This document shows, one piece after another, positions 42,037-50,161 of a stretch of 63,795 nucleotides of DNA. Within the stretch, counting starts at the first letter, position 1; each line of letters begins with the position of its first letter. A program made the translations under genes and the position numbers. The notes beneath the pieces were generated by a model. That model made no database searches. It was not told the origin of the DNA and was given only the letters and a program-made list of their open reading frames with translations. Source of the stretch: Terriglobales bacterium (GTDB lineage: Bacteria > Acidobacteriota > Terriglobia > Terriglobales > Acidobacteriaceae); the NCBI GenBank assembly GCA_035567895.1, contig DATMPC010000076.1:1-63795 (forward strand), in the 5' to 3' direction.

Positions 42037-44169
42037 CTACTTCCCACTGGTTTCATTCCAGAGAAAAGCCAGCTCGTCTGCTGTGTCGTTGACCAGTTGC
42101 TGAAGCGAGACTCCGGAGCTGTGTCCCGCTTTGAGCTCGTAATGCAGCAGCACAGGGCGATCACTTCCGTCCTCGGCTTGAAGCAATGCAGTCATCTTAC
42201 GTGCGTGCAGCGGAGCCACACGCGTATCCGAATCGCCGGTATTCAGCATGATCGCTGGATATTTCGTGCCCGCCTTCACGTTCTGATACGGAGAGTACTT
42301 GATCAGGTATGCGTATTGCTCAGGTTCTTCAGCAGAGCCGTACTCCGACGTCCACCAGCGCCCGACGAGGAACTTGTGGAAGCGAATCATGTCGAGCAAC
42401 GGATAGCCGACCCAAATCGCTCCGAACAGATATGGACGCTGCGTGAGCGCAGCCCCCATCAGCAGGCCGCCATTGGAGCGTCCGCGAATGGCTAGACGCG
42501 CAGGCGAGGTGTACTTGTTTGTGACCAGGTACTCGGCCGCGGAGAAGAAATCGTCAAAGACGTTTTGCTTCTTCTCGAACATGCCCGCCTTGTGCCAGGC
42601 TTCACCGTACTCGCCTCCACCGCGCAGGTTAGGTTGCGCGTAGAAGCCGCCTTGTTCCATCCACCAGGCGTACTCAGGATTCCAATGCGCAGTTTGCGAA
42701 AGCAGAAAACCGCCGTATGCGTACATTAAGGTCGGTACGCTCCCGTTCTGCTTCAGACCTTTCTTCGACGAAATAAACATGGGCACGCGCGTGCCGTCTT
42801 TCGAGTTGTAGAAGACCTGCTTCACTTCGTATGCGTCGGAGTTGAACGGGACCTTGGGTTTGGCAAAAACATCAGCCTTTCCAGTCGCAATGTCGTAGTG
42901 ATAAATCACAGGAGGGATGTTGAAGGAATCGAATGTGTAAAAACCGTGTTTGGAATCTTCGCGCCCGAAGACCTCCGATGCCGAGCCCAAAGCAGGATAT
43001 GTAATGGTGCCGGTTTGCTTACCGTCAAGGGTGAATATGCGCGTCTCGGTGACGACGTCGTGCAGTCCGGTGACAAAGAGTTTGCCGCCGACGATCGAGA
43101 TTCCCGAAATGGCATCCTTGCCCTCGGGAACGATGACTTGCCACTTGTCGGCAACCGGATCGCTCATGGTTATCTTGAGAACTCGATAATTCTCGGCCTG
43201 GTAGTCGGTCAGGACATATAGATCGTCGTCATAGTTCACCGGCGTAAAGCGGCTGTCGATGCCGTGGATCATCTCGCGAAGTTCAGAATCGGGCTTGCGC
43301 AGATCCTTGGCGTAGATGTCCACGCGCTTGGCTGGCACACCGTGACCTACAGAAATTAGTAAATATCGTCCGTTCTCGGTGATGTCGGGAGAGATGAGTT
43401 CCATCTGTCCGAACTTCTCGCCCTTGTATTCCTTGCCGAAGACAAGCTGATCGGAATCCAGCGGACTCCCGATGTGGTGGTAATAGACGATCGTGCCCGT
43501 GGGTTCATATTTTGCGTAGTACAGTCCCTGCTTGTCGGGAGACAGGTTCACGCCGCTGTAACGCGCGCGGGGCAGAACGTCGGCGAGCTCCTTGCGATTT
43601 GGTACGTCCATCAAGTGAACGGTTTGTTCGTCGGCTCCGCCCTCACGCACTCCGTACGCGAGCAGCGAGGCATCTTCGGAAACGTCATTCACGTGCACCG
43701 ACGTATTTTGATCGGCGCTCAACTTCGTCGCATCGATCAGCCGTTCATCGCTTCCATGCAGACCCTTGCGGATGTAGATTGATGCCTGGTTCTCGTCGGG
43801 CAGCCGCTTGGTATAGAAGTACGTGTCATTGCGCTCGATTGGGATCCCAATCGTCTCGACGTGCTCGAGTTCGGTGAGCCGTTTGACAAGCTCTGGCCTC
43901 ACCTTCACCTGCGACAAGTACTGCTGCGTGTAGCGCATCTGCGAGTCGATCCACGCGCGCGTCTCCGGACTCGATTGATCTTCAAGCCAGCGATACGGAT
44001 CGGTGAGCGAGTGTCCCGAAACGGTATCGGTCACTGGCTTGGCCTCCGTTGGCGGCGGTGCCGGAAGAGTAATTCCATGACCTCCGTGAACTTCTTTTTG
44101 TGGAAGGTCAGCAGCAATGGCAGCCAAGCAGGGAAGAAGGGTGCAGAGGATGAGTAACCGGATTTTCAT
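42037..44169 (-). CDS. Prolyl oligopeptidase, S9A family, secreted
   Basis: A 710-residue enzyme from the ATG of MKIRLLILCTLLPCLAAIAA (signal peptide). PVTDTVSGHSLTDPYRWLED (about 44-63) is the classic POP start. A seven-bladed propeller (about 85-420) covers the active site. The hydrolase domain has the serine in IRGRSNGGLLMGAALTQRP (near 560), the aspartate in LNTGDSDTRVAPLHA (near 640) and the histidine in ELKAGHSSGVSLQQ (near 680). It cuts short proline-containing peptides, here probably in the periplasm. A TTG two codons upstream is another possible start. Confidence 0.93.
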   Translation of the reverse strand: MKIRLLILCTLLPCLAAIAADLPQKEVHGGHGITLPAPPPTEAKPVTDTVSGHSLTDPYRWLEDQSSPETRAWIDSQMRYTQQYLSQVKVRPELVKRLTELEHVETIGIPIERNDTYFYTKRLPDENQASIYIRKGLHGSDERLIDATKLSADQNTSVHVNDVSEDASLLAYGVREGGADEQTVHLMDVPNRKELADVLPRARYSGVNLSPDKQGLYYAKYEPTGTIVYYHHIGSPLDSDQLVFGKEYKGEKFGQMELISPDITENGRYLLISVGHGVPAKRVDIYAKDLRKPDSELREMIHGIDSRFTPVNYDDDLYVLTDYQAENYRVLKITMSDPVADKWQVIVPEGKDAISGISIVGGKLFVTGLHDVVTETRIFTLDGKQTGTITYPALGSASEVFGREDSKHGFYTFDSFNIPPVIYHYDIATGKADVFAKPKVPFNSDAYEVKQVFYNSKDGTRVPMFISSKKGLKQNGSVPTLMYAYGGFLLSQTAHWNPEYAWWMEQGGFYAQPNLRGGGEYGEAWHKAGMFEKKQNVFDDFFSAAEYLVTNKYTSPARLAIRGRSNGGLLMGAALTQRPYLFGAIWVGYPLLDMIRFHKFLVGRWWTSEYGSAEEPEQYAYLIKYSPYQNVKAGTKYPAIMLNTGDSDTRVAPLHARKMTALLQAEDGSDRPVLLHYELKAGHSSGVSLQQLVNDTADELAFLWNETSGK

Positions 44170-44196
44170 GAGCAAAGTTGTACCACGAACCGTGGG

Positions 44197-44331
44197 GCCA
44201 TAGGCGATAGGCGATAAGCAATAGGCTAAGAGCGGAGCGCCGGGCGCCCCTCGCCCCGTTTGTTGGTTATGGACGATTGAATTGTTAGCGAAGGCGAAGT
44301 GCTTATTGCCTATCGCCTATTGCTTATTGCT
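44197..44331. repeat. TAGGCGA heptamer inverted repeat
   Basis: The left arm consists of 7-base units (CATAGGCGATAGGCGATAAG, then CAATAGGCT). The right arm is the reverse, GCTTATTGCCTATCGCCTAT, then TGCTTATTGC. It fills the gap between prolyl oligopeptidase and the mutase gene and stops just before the mutase stop codon. Confidence 0.85.
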
Positions 44332-44337
44332 GCAGTC

Positions 44338-46149
44338 TTACGTCACGCTCACTTCCTCATACGTCCCATAAACTTCCCGCAGCGAGTTACAGATTTCGCC
44401 TACCGTTGCGTAAGCTCGCACCGCGTCAATGATGTACGGCATGGTGTTCGCGTCGGACATCCTGCCGTCGGCTTTTACTACGGGCTCCTGTGCGGCAGCC
44501 TTTTTCAGCGCTTCGAGGCAGCGCTTTACTTGTTCGTTTGAGCGGCGCGATTTGAGGGCATTGAGCTTTCTGGTTTGGTGATTGGCCACTTCCTCATGGT
44601 CGATGTAAAGGATTTTTGGAAGGGTTTCTTCGATCAGGAACTCGTTAGCGCCGACGATCAGCTTCTCTTTGTTCTCCACGGCACGTTGGTACTGATATGC
44701 GGCCTCTGCAATTTCTTTTTGCGGATATCCGCGCTCGATGGCTTTCACCATCCCGCCCATCGCGTCGAGTTTGTCGAAGTAGTCGAATGCGCCTTTCTCC
44801 ATGTCGAGCGTGAGTTTTTCGACGAAGTACGAACCACCGAGAGGATCGACCGTTTGCGCGACTCCCGATTCGTAAGCGATCACCTGCTGCGTGCGCAGCG
44901 CGATGCGGGCAGCGTCTTCGGTTGGGAGGGCCAGAGCTTCGTCGTAACTGTCGGTATGCAAAGACTGAGTTCCACCGAGCACCGCGGCGAGGGCCTGAAC
45001 AGCTGTGCGGGCGATATTGTTCAATGGCTGCTGCGCGGTTAGGGATACGCCAGCCGTCTGCGTATGAAAGCGCATCAGCCAGGTGCGGGCATTCTTCGCG
45101 CCAAAGCGATCCTTCATCAGCCGATACCAGATTTTGCGTGAAGCGCGGAACTTGGCGATCTCTTCAAAGAAATCGTTGTGCGAGTTGAAGAAGAAGCTCA
45201 GTCGGGGACCAAATTCATCGACGTTAAGTCCACGGCGCCGCGCCCACTCGACATACTCGACGCCGTCATAAATTGTGAAGGCGAGTTCCTGAAGAGCGGT
45301 CGAACCGGCTTCGCGAATGTGGTATCCGCTGATGGATATGCTGTTGAACTTTGGCGTGAAGTGCGTGCCGAACTCGAAGGTATCGATCACGAGGCGCATG
45401 GAAGGAGCCGGCGGATAGATATATTCCTTCTGCGCGATGTACTCTTTCAGGATGTCGTTCTGAATCGTTCCCGAGATATTCTTCCAGTTGGCGCCCTGCT
45501 TCTCCGCCACCACGAGATACATCGCCCATAACACTGAAGCGGGCGAATTGATGGTCATCGAGACCGTGGTCTTCTCGAGATCGATACCGTTGAACAGAAT
45601 CTCCATGTCCTCGAGTGAATCGATGGCGACGCCGCACTTACCGACTTCACCTTCACTTTCGGGAGCATCGGAATCGAATCCCATCAGCGTGGGCAAATCG
45701 AAGGCAACCGAGAGTCCGCCAGTCCCATGGGCGAGCAAATATTTGTAACGCTGATTCGTTTCCTCGGGAGATGCGAAGCCGGAGAACTGGCGCATCGTCC
45801 ATAGCCTGCCGCGATAACCGGAGGCGTGGATCGCGCGCGTGTATGGTGGCTGTCCTGGGTAGCCGAGGTACTTCTCTGCGCTCCAGTCCTCAGGGAGATC
45901 GGCCTGCGTATGTAGGCGCCGCACCGGCATTCCCGAAATGGTCGTGAAGCGGGCGTTGCCGTTCTCGTCAAGGTTTACGCCGGACGCTGCTCCGATCGGT
46001 TGTTCTGGCGCCTTTTCCAGGGCGGGAAGAAGTGTCTCTTCGGCCCATTCCTTTTCGGCGGGAGAGGGATGGCGCTGGTCGAATGTGTCGTGGATCGGGC
46101 TCTCAGCGAGGCTTCGAGAGCTCTTCTTACTCTGCTTTTCAGCGGACAT
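44338..46149 (-). CDS. Methylmalonyl-CoA mutase-type large subunit (no B12 domain)
   Basis: A 603-residue acyl-CoA mutase catalytic subunit starting [18 protein letters not shown], with GGGGA before the ATG; a start 19 codons upstream is less likely. [20 protein letters not shown] (near 95) and [20 protein letters not shown] (near 118) shape the substrate tunnel; [20 protein letters not shown] (near 220) and [14 protein letters not shown] follow. [20 protein letters not shown] (near 370) and [20 protein letters not shown] are the usual late barrel motifs. The B12-binding domain found at the end of one-chain mutases is absent, so a separate small subunit is needed; it is not in this window. 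The isomerised acyl group is probably methylmalonyl or a branched acyl-CoA. Confidence 0.93.
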   Translation of the reverse strand: MSAEKQSKKSSRSLAESPIHDTFDQRHPSPAEKEWAEETLLPALEKAPEQPIGAASGVNLDENGNARFTTISGMPVRRLHTQADLPEDWSAEKYLGYPGQPPYTRAIHASGYRGRLWTMRQFSGFASPEETNQRYKYLLAHGTGGLSVAFDLPTLMGFDSDAPESEGEVGKCGVAIDSLEDMEILFNGIDLEKTTVSMTINSPASVLWAMYLVVAEKQGANWKNISGTIQNDILKEYIAQKEYIYPPAPSMRLVIDTFEFGTHFTPKFNSISISGYHIREAGSTALQELAFTIYDGVEYVEWARRRGLNVDEFGPRLSFFFNSHNDFFEEIAKFRASRKIWYRLMKDRFGAKNARTWLMRFHTQTAGVSLTAQQPLNNIARTAVQALAAVLGGTQSLHTDSYDEALALPTEDAARIALRTQQVIAYESGVAQTVDPLGGSYFVEKLTLDMEKGAFDYFDKLDAMGGMVKAIERGYPQKEIAEAAYQYQRAVENKEKLIVGANEFLIEETLPKILYIDHEEVANHQTRKLNALKSRRSNEQVKRCLEALKKAAAQEPVVKADGRMSDANTMPYIIDAVRAYATVGEICNSLREVYGTYEEVSVT

Positions 46150-46269
46150 AGATCCCCAGTGCCGCACCTCGCGGCGTTCACGCACGTATGGAAGCCGAAC
46201 TCTCAATCATAGAAGAGGCCGGAGAGGGAGAGCAATGAAGCGCTTCAAAATGCCCGCAAGCGGTCCCGA

Positions 46270-46434
46270 CTAATTAGAAGTGGACAACTGCATTTGCTCA
46301 GAGAGGTAGTCCAGGATGCGCTGAGGCTCGTGACTCGGGAGAACCTGAGTAATCTCAGTTCCACAGCGCGTGTGCCCGGCTGTGATGCTCTGCCAGGACC
46401 GGATCGTTTCATCCAGATTTAGATCGGAACAGAG
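46270..46434 (-). pseudogene. Possible gene fragment
   Basis: A minus-strand frame with no ATG reads SDLNLDETIRSWQSITAGHT followed by RCGTEITQVLPSHEPQRILD and YLSEQMQLSTSN to a TAG. The sequence looks protein-like and has no low-complexity bias. It begins right after an in-frame stop at about 46435-46437, so it is either a decayed gene or has lost its start by frameshift. I cannot name a family. Confidence 0.3.
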
Positions 46435-46446
46435 CTACTCCGGCTT

Positions 46447-46653
46447 TCACCAGAGCCGAAAGAGTGTAAGCATTCCTGCCGCAACAAAGATCAGCACCAG
46501 AATCACTCCAATGATCAGTAGCCGCAGGGCACGATTCTCCTGCCCTGGTTTCGGGATGGAGATTCCCATGAATGAGATGAACATCCAGAAGAGAGAGCGG
46601 CGGGGATCCGACGTCGGTTCTTCTGGGCTTGGACTGGGAGTGCCTGGTTCCAC
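46447..46653 (-). CDS. Small predicted membrane protein
   Basis: A 68-residue protein: a Pro/Glu-rich start (MEPGTPSPSPEEPTSDPRRS), then a partly hydrophobic stretch (LFWMFISFMGISIPKPG) and a clear membrane helix at about residues 46-66 (LLIIGVILVLIFVAAGMLTL). No relative comes to mind. It lies upstream of the mutase on the same strand, with the fragment at 46270-46434 between them. Confidence 0.5.
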   Translation of the reverse strand: MEPGTPSPSPEEPTSDPRRSLFWMFISFMGISIPKPGQENRALRLLIIGVILVLIFVAAGMLTLFRLW

Positions 46654-47112
46654 TGCCCCGACTATAGCAAGGAGAAAGAGACTAGAGTTCGCTACTGAGT
46701 TGGACGGAACAAGACTGCGGAAAATGCCTTCGTAAAAACGGAAGATCCCTGATCGTTCCTTGTTATTTTTTTGAGTCCCGGGCTAAACAGCGTTAAGCGC
46801 TTTGTTGACAGCGGCGTAGGGAGAAATCCACAGAACTCGCTGTTAATTCCCTGGTTTAGAACGAAATCTGCGCATTTCGGGCAGAATTCGACGATTTCGA
46901 GCTCGAATTCGGAAGCTCCCCTGTTATTCTCCCTGCTCGTCCGGGAGCGTCTTGTAAGCTAGCGTATCTGCATGGCAGATTCTGGAAAGTCCTTCCCGAA
47001 ACCTGAAGGTGGAAGGGCGGGCCTCATGAGATTTCCACAGGTATCTCCAATCATTCCAAGCTGATACAACGGACAGCAGTTCGGGCGCATCGAAGTTTGA
47101 GAGGAAAAATCC
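46654..47112. other. Gap before the ECF sigma gene
   Basis: No gene is supported. A TTGACA hexamer lies near 46803 without a clear -10 partner at normal distance. A weak stem (GGAAGATC / GATCGTTCC) followed by TTGTTATTTTTTT at about 46740-46772 looks like a plus-strand terminator, but no plus-strand gene precedes it. The sequence is AT-richer than the neighbours. Confidence 0.4.
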
Positions 47113-47760
47113 ATTACAGCCCCAGCACAGTTAAAAGAAAAGCCCGCGCCGCAGCCGAAGTCTACCGCCAAGAGAGCTGCGGCAGGATTCAACGAAGCCG
47201 AAGCTATCGAGCAGGCCAAGGGCGGCGACGCGTATGCTTTTGAGCTGCTTTATGGACTTCACAAGCGCCGGGTATATTCACTGTGTTTAAGGATGACGGG
47301 AAATACCGCTGAGGCCGAGGATTTGACGCAAGAGGCGTTTCTTCAGCTTTACCGCAAGATCGGAACCTTTCGCGGTGAGTCGGCATTCTCCACCTGGCTG
47401 CATCGGTTATCTGTAAACGTAGTGCTGATGCACCTTAGGAAGAAGGGGCTGCCCGAAGTTTCATTGGAAGAAACGCTGGAGCCGCAGCAGGAAGACGGGC
47501 CCAAGAAGGACATTGGCGCTCGAGATAACGTGCTCGCCGGATCGATTGACCGCGTGAATTTGGAGCGCGCAATCGAGAATCTTCCCCCGGGGTATCGCAT
47601 CATTTTTGTGCTACATGACATCGAAGGATATGAGCACAATGAAATCGCGGAGATGATGGGATGTTCCATCGGCAACAGCAAATCACAGCTGCACAAGGCA
47701 AGAATGAAGCTCCGCGACCTGTTAAAGCAGAGCAAGGCAGAGAAGGCGGTGCGGCGATGA
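47113..47760 (+). CDS. ECF-family RNA polymerase sigma factor
   Basis: An open frame from just after a TGA at 47098 encodes about 215 residues. Region 2 is in [20 protein letters not shown] and [20 protein letters not shown] (about 40-80); region 4 is in [20 protein letters not shown] and [20 protein letters not shown] (about 155-200). The first ATG in frame (47293) falls inside region 2, so the true start must be earlier, yet no ATG, GTG or TTG occurs before it. GAGGAAAAATCC precedes an ATT at 47113, which is the best candidate for a rare start; a sequencing error is the other option. The Pro/Lys-rich first 35 residues are typical of an extension. The anti-sigma gene overlaps by 4 bases (ATGA). 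Confidence 0.8.
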   Translation: MTAPAQLKEKPAPQPKSTAKRAAAGFNEAEAIEQAKGGDAYAFELLYGLHKRRVYSLCLRMTGNTAEAEDLTQEAFLQLYRKIGTFRGESAFSTWLHRLSVNVVLMHLRKKGLPEVSLEETLEPQQEDGPKKDIGARDNVLAGSIDRVNLERAIENLPPGYRIIFVLHDIEGYEHNEIAEMMGCSIGNSKSQLHKARMKLRDLLKQSKAEKAVRR

Positions 47761-48098
47761 GCGGGACGGGAGAGCGGAAGAAAATGACATGCGCCGAATT
47801 TCAAGAAGTCCTGCCATACACGTTCGAGAGCGGTGGCGGGGACGCTGGGGAGATGGAACACCTGAAGACCTGCCAGATCTGTTCCGATCTGGTACAGGAC
47901 CTGCGCTACATCGCCGACCAGGCAAAGCTGCTTCTGCCCTTACGCGATCCCAGTCCTAAGGTTTGGGACAACATTCAGGATTCGCTGGAACGGGAAGGCT
48001 TAGTTCGCCCACAAGCCAAGGCGCATAGCGCCGGAAAAAAAAAAGTAGCTGAAATCTCAGGGGACAGGGAACAGGGGACAGGTTACAGGGGGCGTTGA
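47757..48098 (+). CDS. Anti-sigma factor with zinc-binding (ZAS/zf-HC2-like) motif
   Basis: A 113-residue protein whose ATG overlaps the sigma stop. [17 protein letters not shown] (near 10) and [19 protein letters not shown] (near 33) give a C..HxxxCxxC pattern, the zinc-binding anti-sigma domain that would hold the ECF factor inactive. No membrane helix follows, so the protein is probably soluble, unlike many anti-sigma factors. The last 11 or so residues ([14 protein letters not shown]) are encoded by the left heptamer arm of the element starting at 48060, so the original C-terminus has been cut or replaced there. A longer membrane-anchored ancestor is therefore possible. Confidence 0.75.
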   Translation: MSGTGERKKMTCAEFQEVLPYTFESGGGDAGEMEHLKTCQICSDLVQDLRYIADQAKLLLPLRDPSPKVWDNIQDSLEREGLVRPQAKAHSAGKKKVAEISGDREQGTGYRGR

Positions 48099-48599
48099 AG
48101 CTCAAGCGGCCCCAATTCGGTCTCCTGCGTTAGTTATCGGCTAGTTTCGATCGGATTGCGGTAATCATTTTGCTGAGTTCTGTGATGATACTCAACGCTG
48201 ATCCTGCGTCATCTTCAGTAATGTATCTCAATCGAACTGAAAGCATCAGGTAGGTTTCGGTTTCCATCAAGGAACCTTTGGCGACCGAAAGAAAGTGCGA
48301 ATAATCTTTCCTGCTGCTCCTCGCGTGCCCCTCTGCAATATTGGCTGGAACTGATACCGCACTGCGCGTCATTTGAGAGACAAGACGATACGCCTCACTG
48401 GAAGGAAATTTCTGACTCAGCCGATAGACGAGAACAGCCAAGTCCATCGATTTCTGCCACACGACGAGATCACGATGTGAAGTAACGCTTCCCATCGTCA
48501 CAAAATAAATCGGAAACTCCTTGTGCGCTCCTACGCGCGTCTGACTTGCACCCCCCCCGGTTTTCCTTGTTCCCTGTCCCCTGTAACCTGTCCCCCGCG
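48060..48599. mobile_element. Heptamer-armed inverted element carrying a four-helix-bundle gene
   Basis: The left arm (48060-48094) is built of GGGGACA, GGGAACA, GGGGACA, GGTTACA units. The right arm (about 48560-48599) is their reverse (TTGTTCCCTGTCCCCTGTAA, then CCTGTCCCCCG). Between them is one minus-strand gene. The left arm has entered the 3' end of the anti-sigma gene. Movement is inferred from structure only; no direct repeat flanking the unit was identified. Confidence 0.5.
48130..48495 (-). CDS. Four-helix-bundle protein (S23/Avd-like)
   Basis: A 121-residue helical protein of the family found in 23S rRNA intervening sequences and, as Avd, in diversity-generating retroelements. SHRDLVVWQKSMDLAVLVYR (about 6-25) is the hallmark start, followed by SSEAYRLVSQMTRSAVSVPA and NIAEGHARSSRKDYSHFLSV. 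The ATG at 48495 is chosen because upstream codons translate the repeat arm. There is no rRNA, reverse transcriptase or variable repeat nearby, so it is a stand-alone copy. The family usually binds nucleic acid through basic surfaces; the cellular role of free-standing copies is unknown. Confidence 0.88.
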   Translation of the reverse strand: MGSVTSHRDLVVWQKSMDLAVLVYRLSQKFPSSEAYRLVSQMTRSAVSVPANIAEGHARSSRKDYSHFLSVAKGSLMETETYLMLSVRLRYITEDDAGSALSIITELSKMITAIRSKLADN

Positions 48600-48749
48600 T
48601 TACCAAGGTGCACCTTCGCAGATACCCCGTCGGTGGGCTTGGGCACTGACCTTCGGTGATAGAATCCGCCCGAGAAGCGAATGAGTGCTGTGGTCTTCTA
48701 AGCTCAGGCGAGCTGAGAAAGTAGGCACTAGCAGCCGCAGAGTCCGGAT

Positions 48750-49295
48750 ATGACGAGTGAATCGGAGTTAGTTGTACTCGTCGGATTCATGGGGGCCGGC
48801 AAGACTACAGTCGGCAGGGAACTTGCTCGAGTGCTGAATTGGTCGTTTTACGATCTTGACGCGCTCATCGAAGGCCGCACTGGTCGGACGGTTCCAGCGC
48901 TGTTTGCCGAGCAAGGCGAGTCAGGTTTTCGCAAGTTAGAAGCCCAATCGCTGCGTGAACTTCTCAAAACGCTCGAAGACGAGCCGGCCGCTATCGCTCT
49001 GGGTGGCGGCGCCTTCGTGCAGGAAACAATCCGGCAGATTATCCGCGACCATTCCGCCTCTGTGGTGTATCTGGACGTGGGCCTGGAAGAGGCATTGCGC
49101 CGTTGCGCCTCAGCTCCCGGTTACCGTCCGCTCCTGCAGGACCGCGATCAGATTACGTTTTTGTACGAAGAGCGGCTGCCGTTTTATCGCACCGCGCATG
49201 CGACGGTGCGGACCGACGGAAAAACGCCGCTAGCGGTTGCTCAGGAGATTGCTTCGACTTTGCAGTTGAGTCCGGGAAATCAGGAGGCGGAATGA
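48750..49295 (+). CDS. aroK: Shikimate kinase
   Basis: A 181-residue kinase for the fifth step of the chorismate pathway. The P-loop GFMGAGKTTVGRELA is at residues 11-25, the shikimate-binding DLDALIEGRTGRTV at about 37-50 and GESGFRKLEAQSLREL near 57. ALGGGAFVQ (near 84) is the glycine-rich substrate loop and APGYRPLLQDRDQITFLYEE (near 123) contains the lid and base-binding parts. The normal length is about 170-180. The next gene starts in an ATGA overlap. Confidence 0.9.
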   Translation: MTSESELVVLVGFMGAGKTTVGRELARVLNWSFYDLDALIEGRTGRTVPALFAEQGESGFRKLEAQSLRELLKTLEDEPAAIALGGGAFVQETIRQIIRDHSASVVYLDVGLEEALRRCASAPGYRPLLQDRDQITFLYEERLPFYRTAHATVRTDGKTPLAVAQEIASTLQLSPGNQEAE

Positions 49296-50005
49296 AATTT
49301 ACCCTCAGCACTTTCGTTCTCACGGTGACAGTTGTCTGCGCCTTGCAGGCGAAAGCTCCGAGCGCTCAAATCGTTGATTCAGGGAGCTTCGGAGTCTTCG
49401 TGAACGGCCGGAGGGTCGCCACCGAGACTTTCAAGATCGAACAGCGCGCAGGGGGAAGCACGGCGAAATCTGAGCTGAAGGTCGAAGACGGCTCCATGCA
49501 GCGTTCCGAAATGGAACTCACGGACCGCGGGGAGATTGTTCGTTACGGCTGGCAGCAGGATAGACCGGTTAAAGCCGAGCTTTCCGTAGTGCCGAAAGAT
49601 GAGTTCCTGAGCGAGATCATCAATGCCGGGCCAAACCAAAAGTCGTTTAACGTGCCCCATCTGATGCCGCACTCGACGCCAATTCTCGACGACAACTTCT
49701 TCCTGCATCGCGAGATCCTGATTTGGCGATATCTTGCACTCGGATGTACGTTGAAGCCGGAAGGATTGAGGTGCAACCCCGCTCCCCAGCAGTTTGGCGT
49801 GCTCATACCGACTCAGCACGCAACGGAAATAGTGACGGTCGACTTCAAAGGCAAAGAAAAGATCTCGCTGAAAGGGAAGGATGTCGAGTGCAACAGCTTT
49901 CGCCTTCACACCGATGAAAGCAACGTTCTGGTTTACATCGACGATCAACAAAAGGTCGTGAGAATCGCGGCCTCAGCTTCCGGCCTGGAGGTCGTGCGAG
50001 ACTAG
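49292..50005 (+). CDS. Secreted protein of unknown function
   Basis: A 237-residue protein with a signal peptide (about residues 1-26, STFVLTVTVVCALQAKAPSA). The rest is beta-rich with no known motif: GSFGVFVNGRRVATETFKIE (near 31) looks like the start of a lipocalin or LolA-like barrel, and KISLKGKDVECNSFRLHTDE (near 188) continues it. The overall plan resembles DUF3108-like periplasmic proteins, but I would not assign it. The ATG lies in the stop of aroK, so the two genes are translationally coupled. It ends 6 bases before a repeat. Confidence 0.75.
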   Translation: MKFTLSTFVLTVTVVCALQAKAPSAQIVDSGSFGVFVNGRRVATETFKIEQRAGGSTAKSELKVEDGSMQRSEMELTDRGEIVRYGWQQDRPVKAELSVVPKDEFLSEIINAGPNQKSFNVPHLMPHSTPILDDNFFLHREILIWRYLALGCTLKPEGLRCNPAPQQFGVLIPTQHATEIVTVDFKGKEKISLKGKDVECNSFRLHTDESNVLVYIDDQQKVVRIAASASGLEVVRD

Positions 50006-50011
50006 AAGAAT

Positions 50012-50160
50012 CGAGCCATCGGGCCATCGGGTGAAGTAGAAGCGATTGGCTATCCACTTCCTCCAGTAAACGGTTTGCATTTATACGCTGGCAGGCCGAA
50101 CGCGGAGAAGTCTTGGCTGTTACTTCACCCGATCACCCGATGACCCGATCACCCGATACC
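50012..50160. repeat. ACCCGATC-type inverted repeat
   Basis: GCCATCGGGCCATCGGGTGA then AGTA at the left; TACTTCACCCGATCACCCGA, then TGACCCGATCACCCGATAC at the right, with 8-base units. The right arm ends directly before the ATG of the AI-2E gene, leaving no room for a normal ribosome-binding site. Confidence 0.85.
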
Positions 50161-50161
50161 C

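Noticed and set aside
46740-46772. Terminator-like hairpin with T-run on the plus strand
   Set aside because: No plus-strand gene ends before it and the stem is interrupted; kept only as a note in the gap entry.
46959-47219. 86-codon minus-strand open frame before the sigma gene
   Set aside because: Overlaps the coding 5' part of the sigma gene, has no ribosome-binding site and a biased composition.
48130-48495. Four-helix-bundle gene as the Avd of a diversity-generating retroelement
   Set aside because: No reverse transcriptase, template repeat or variable gene is nearby.
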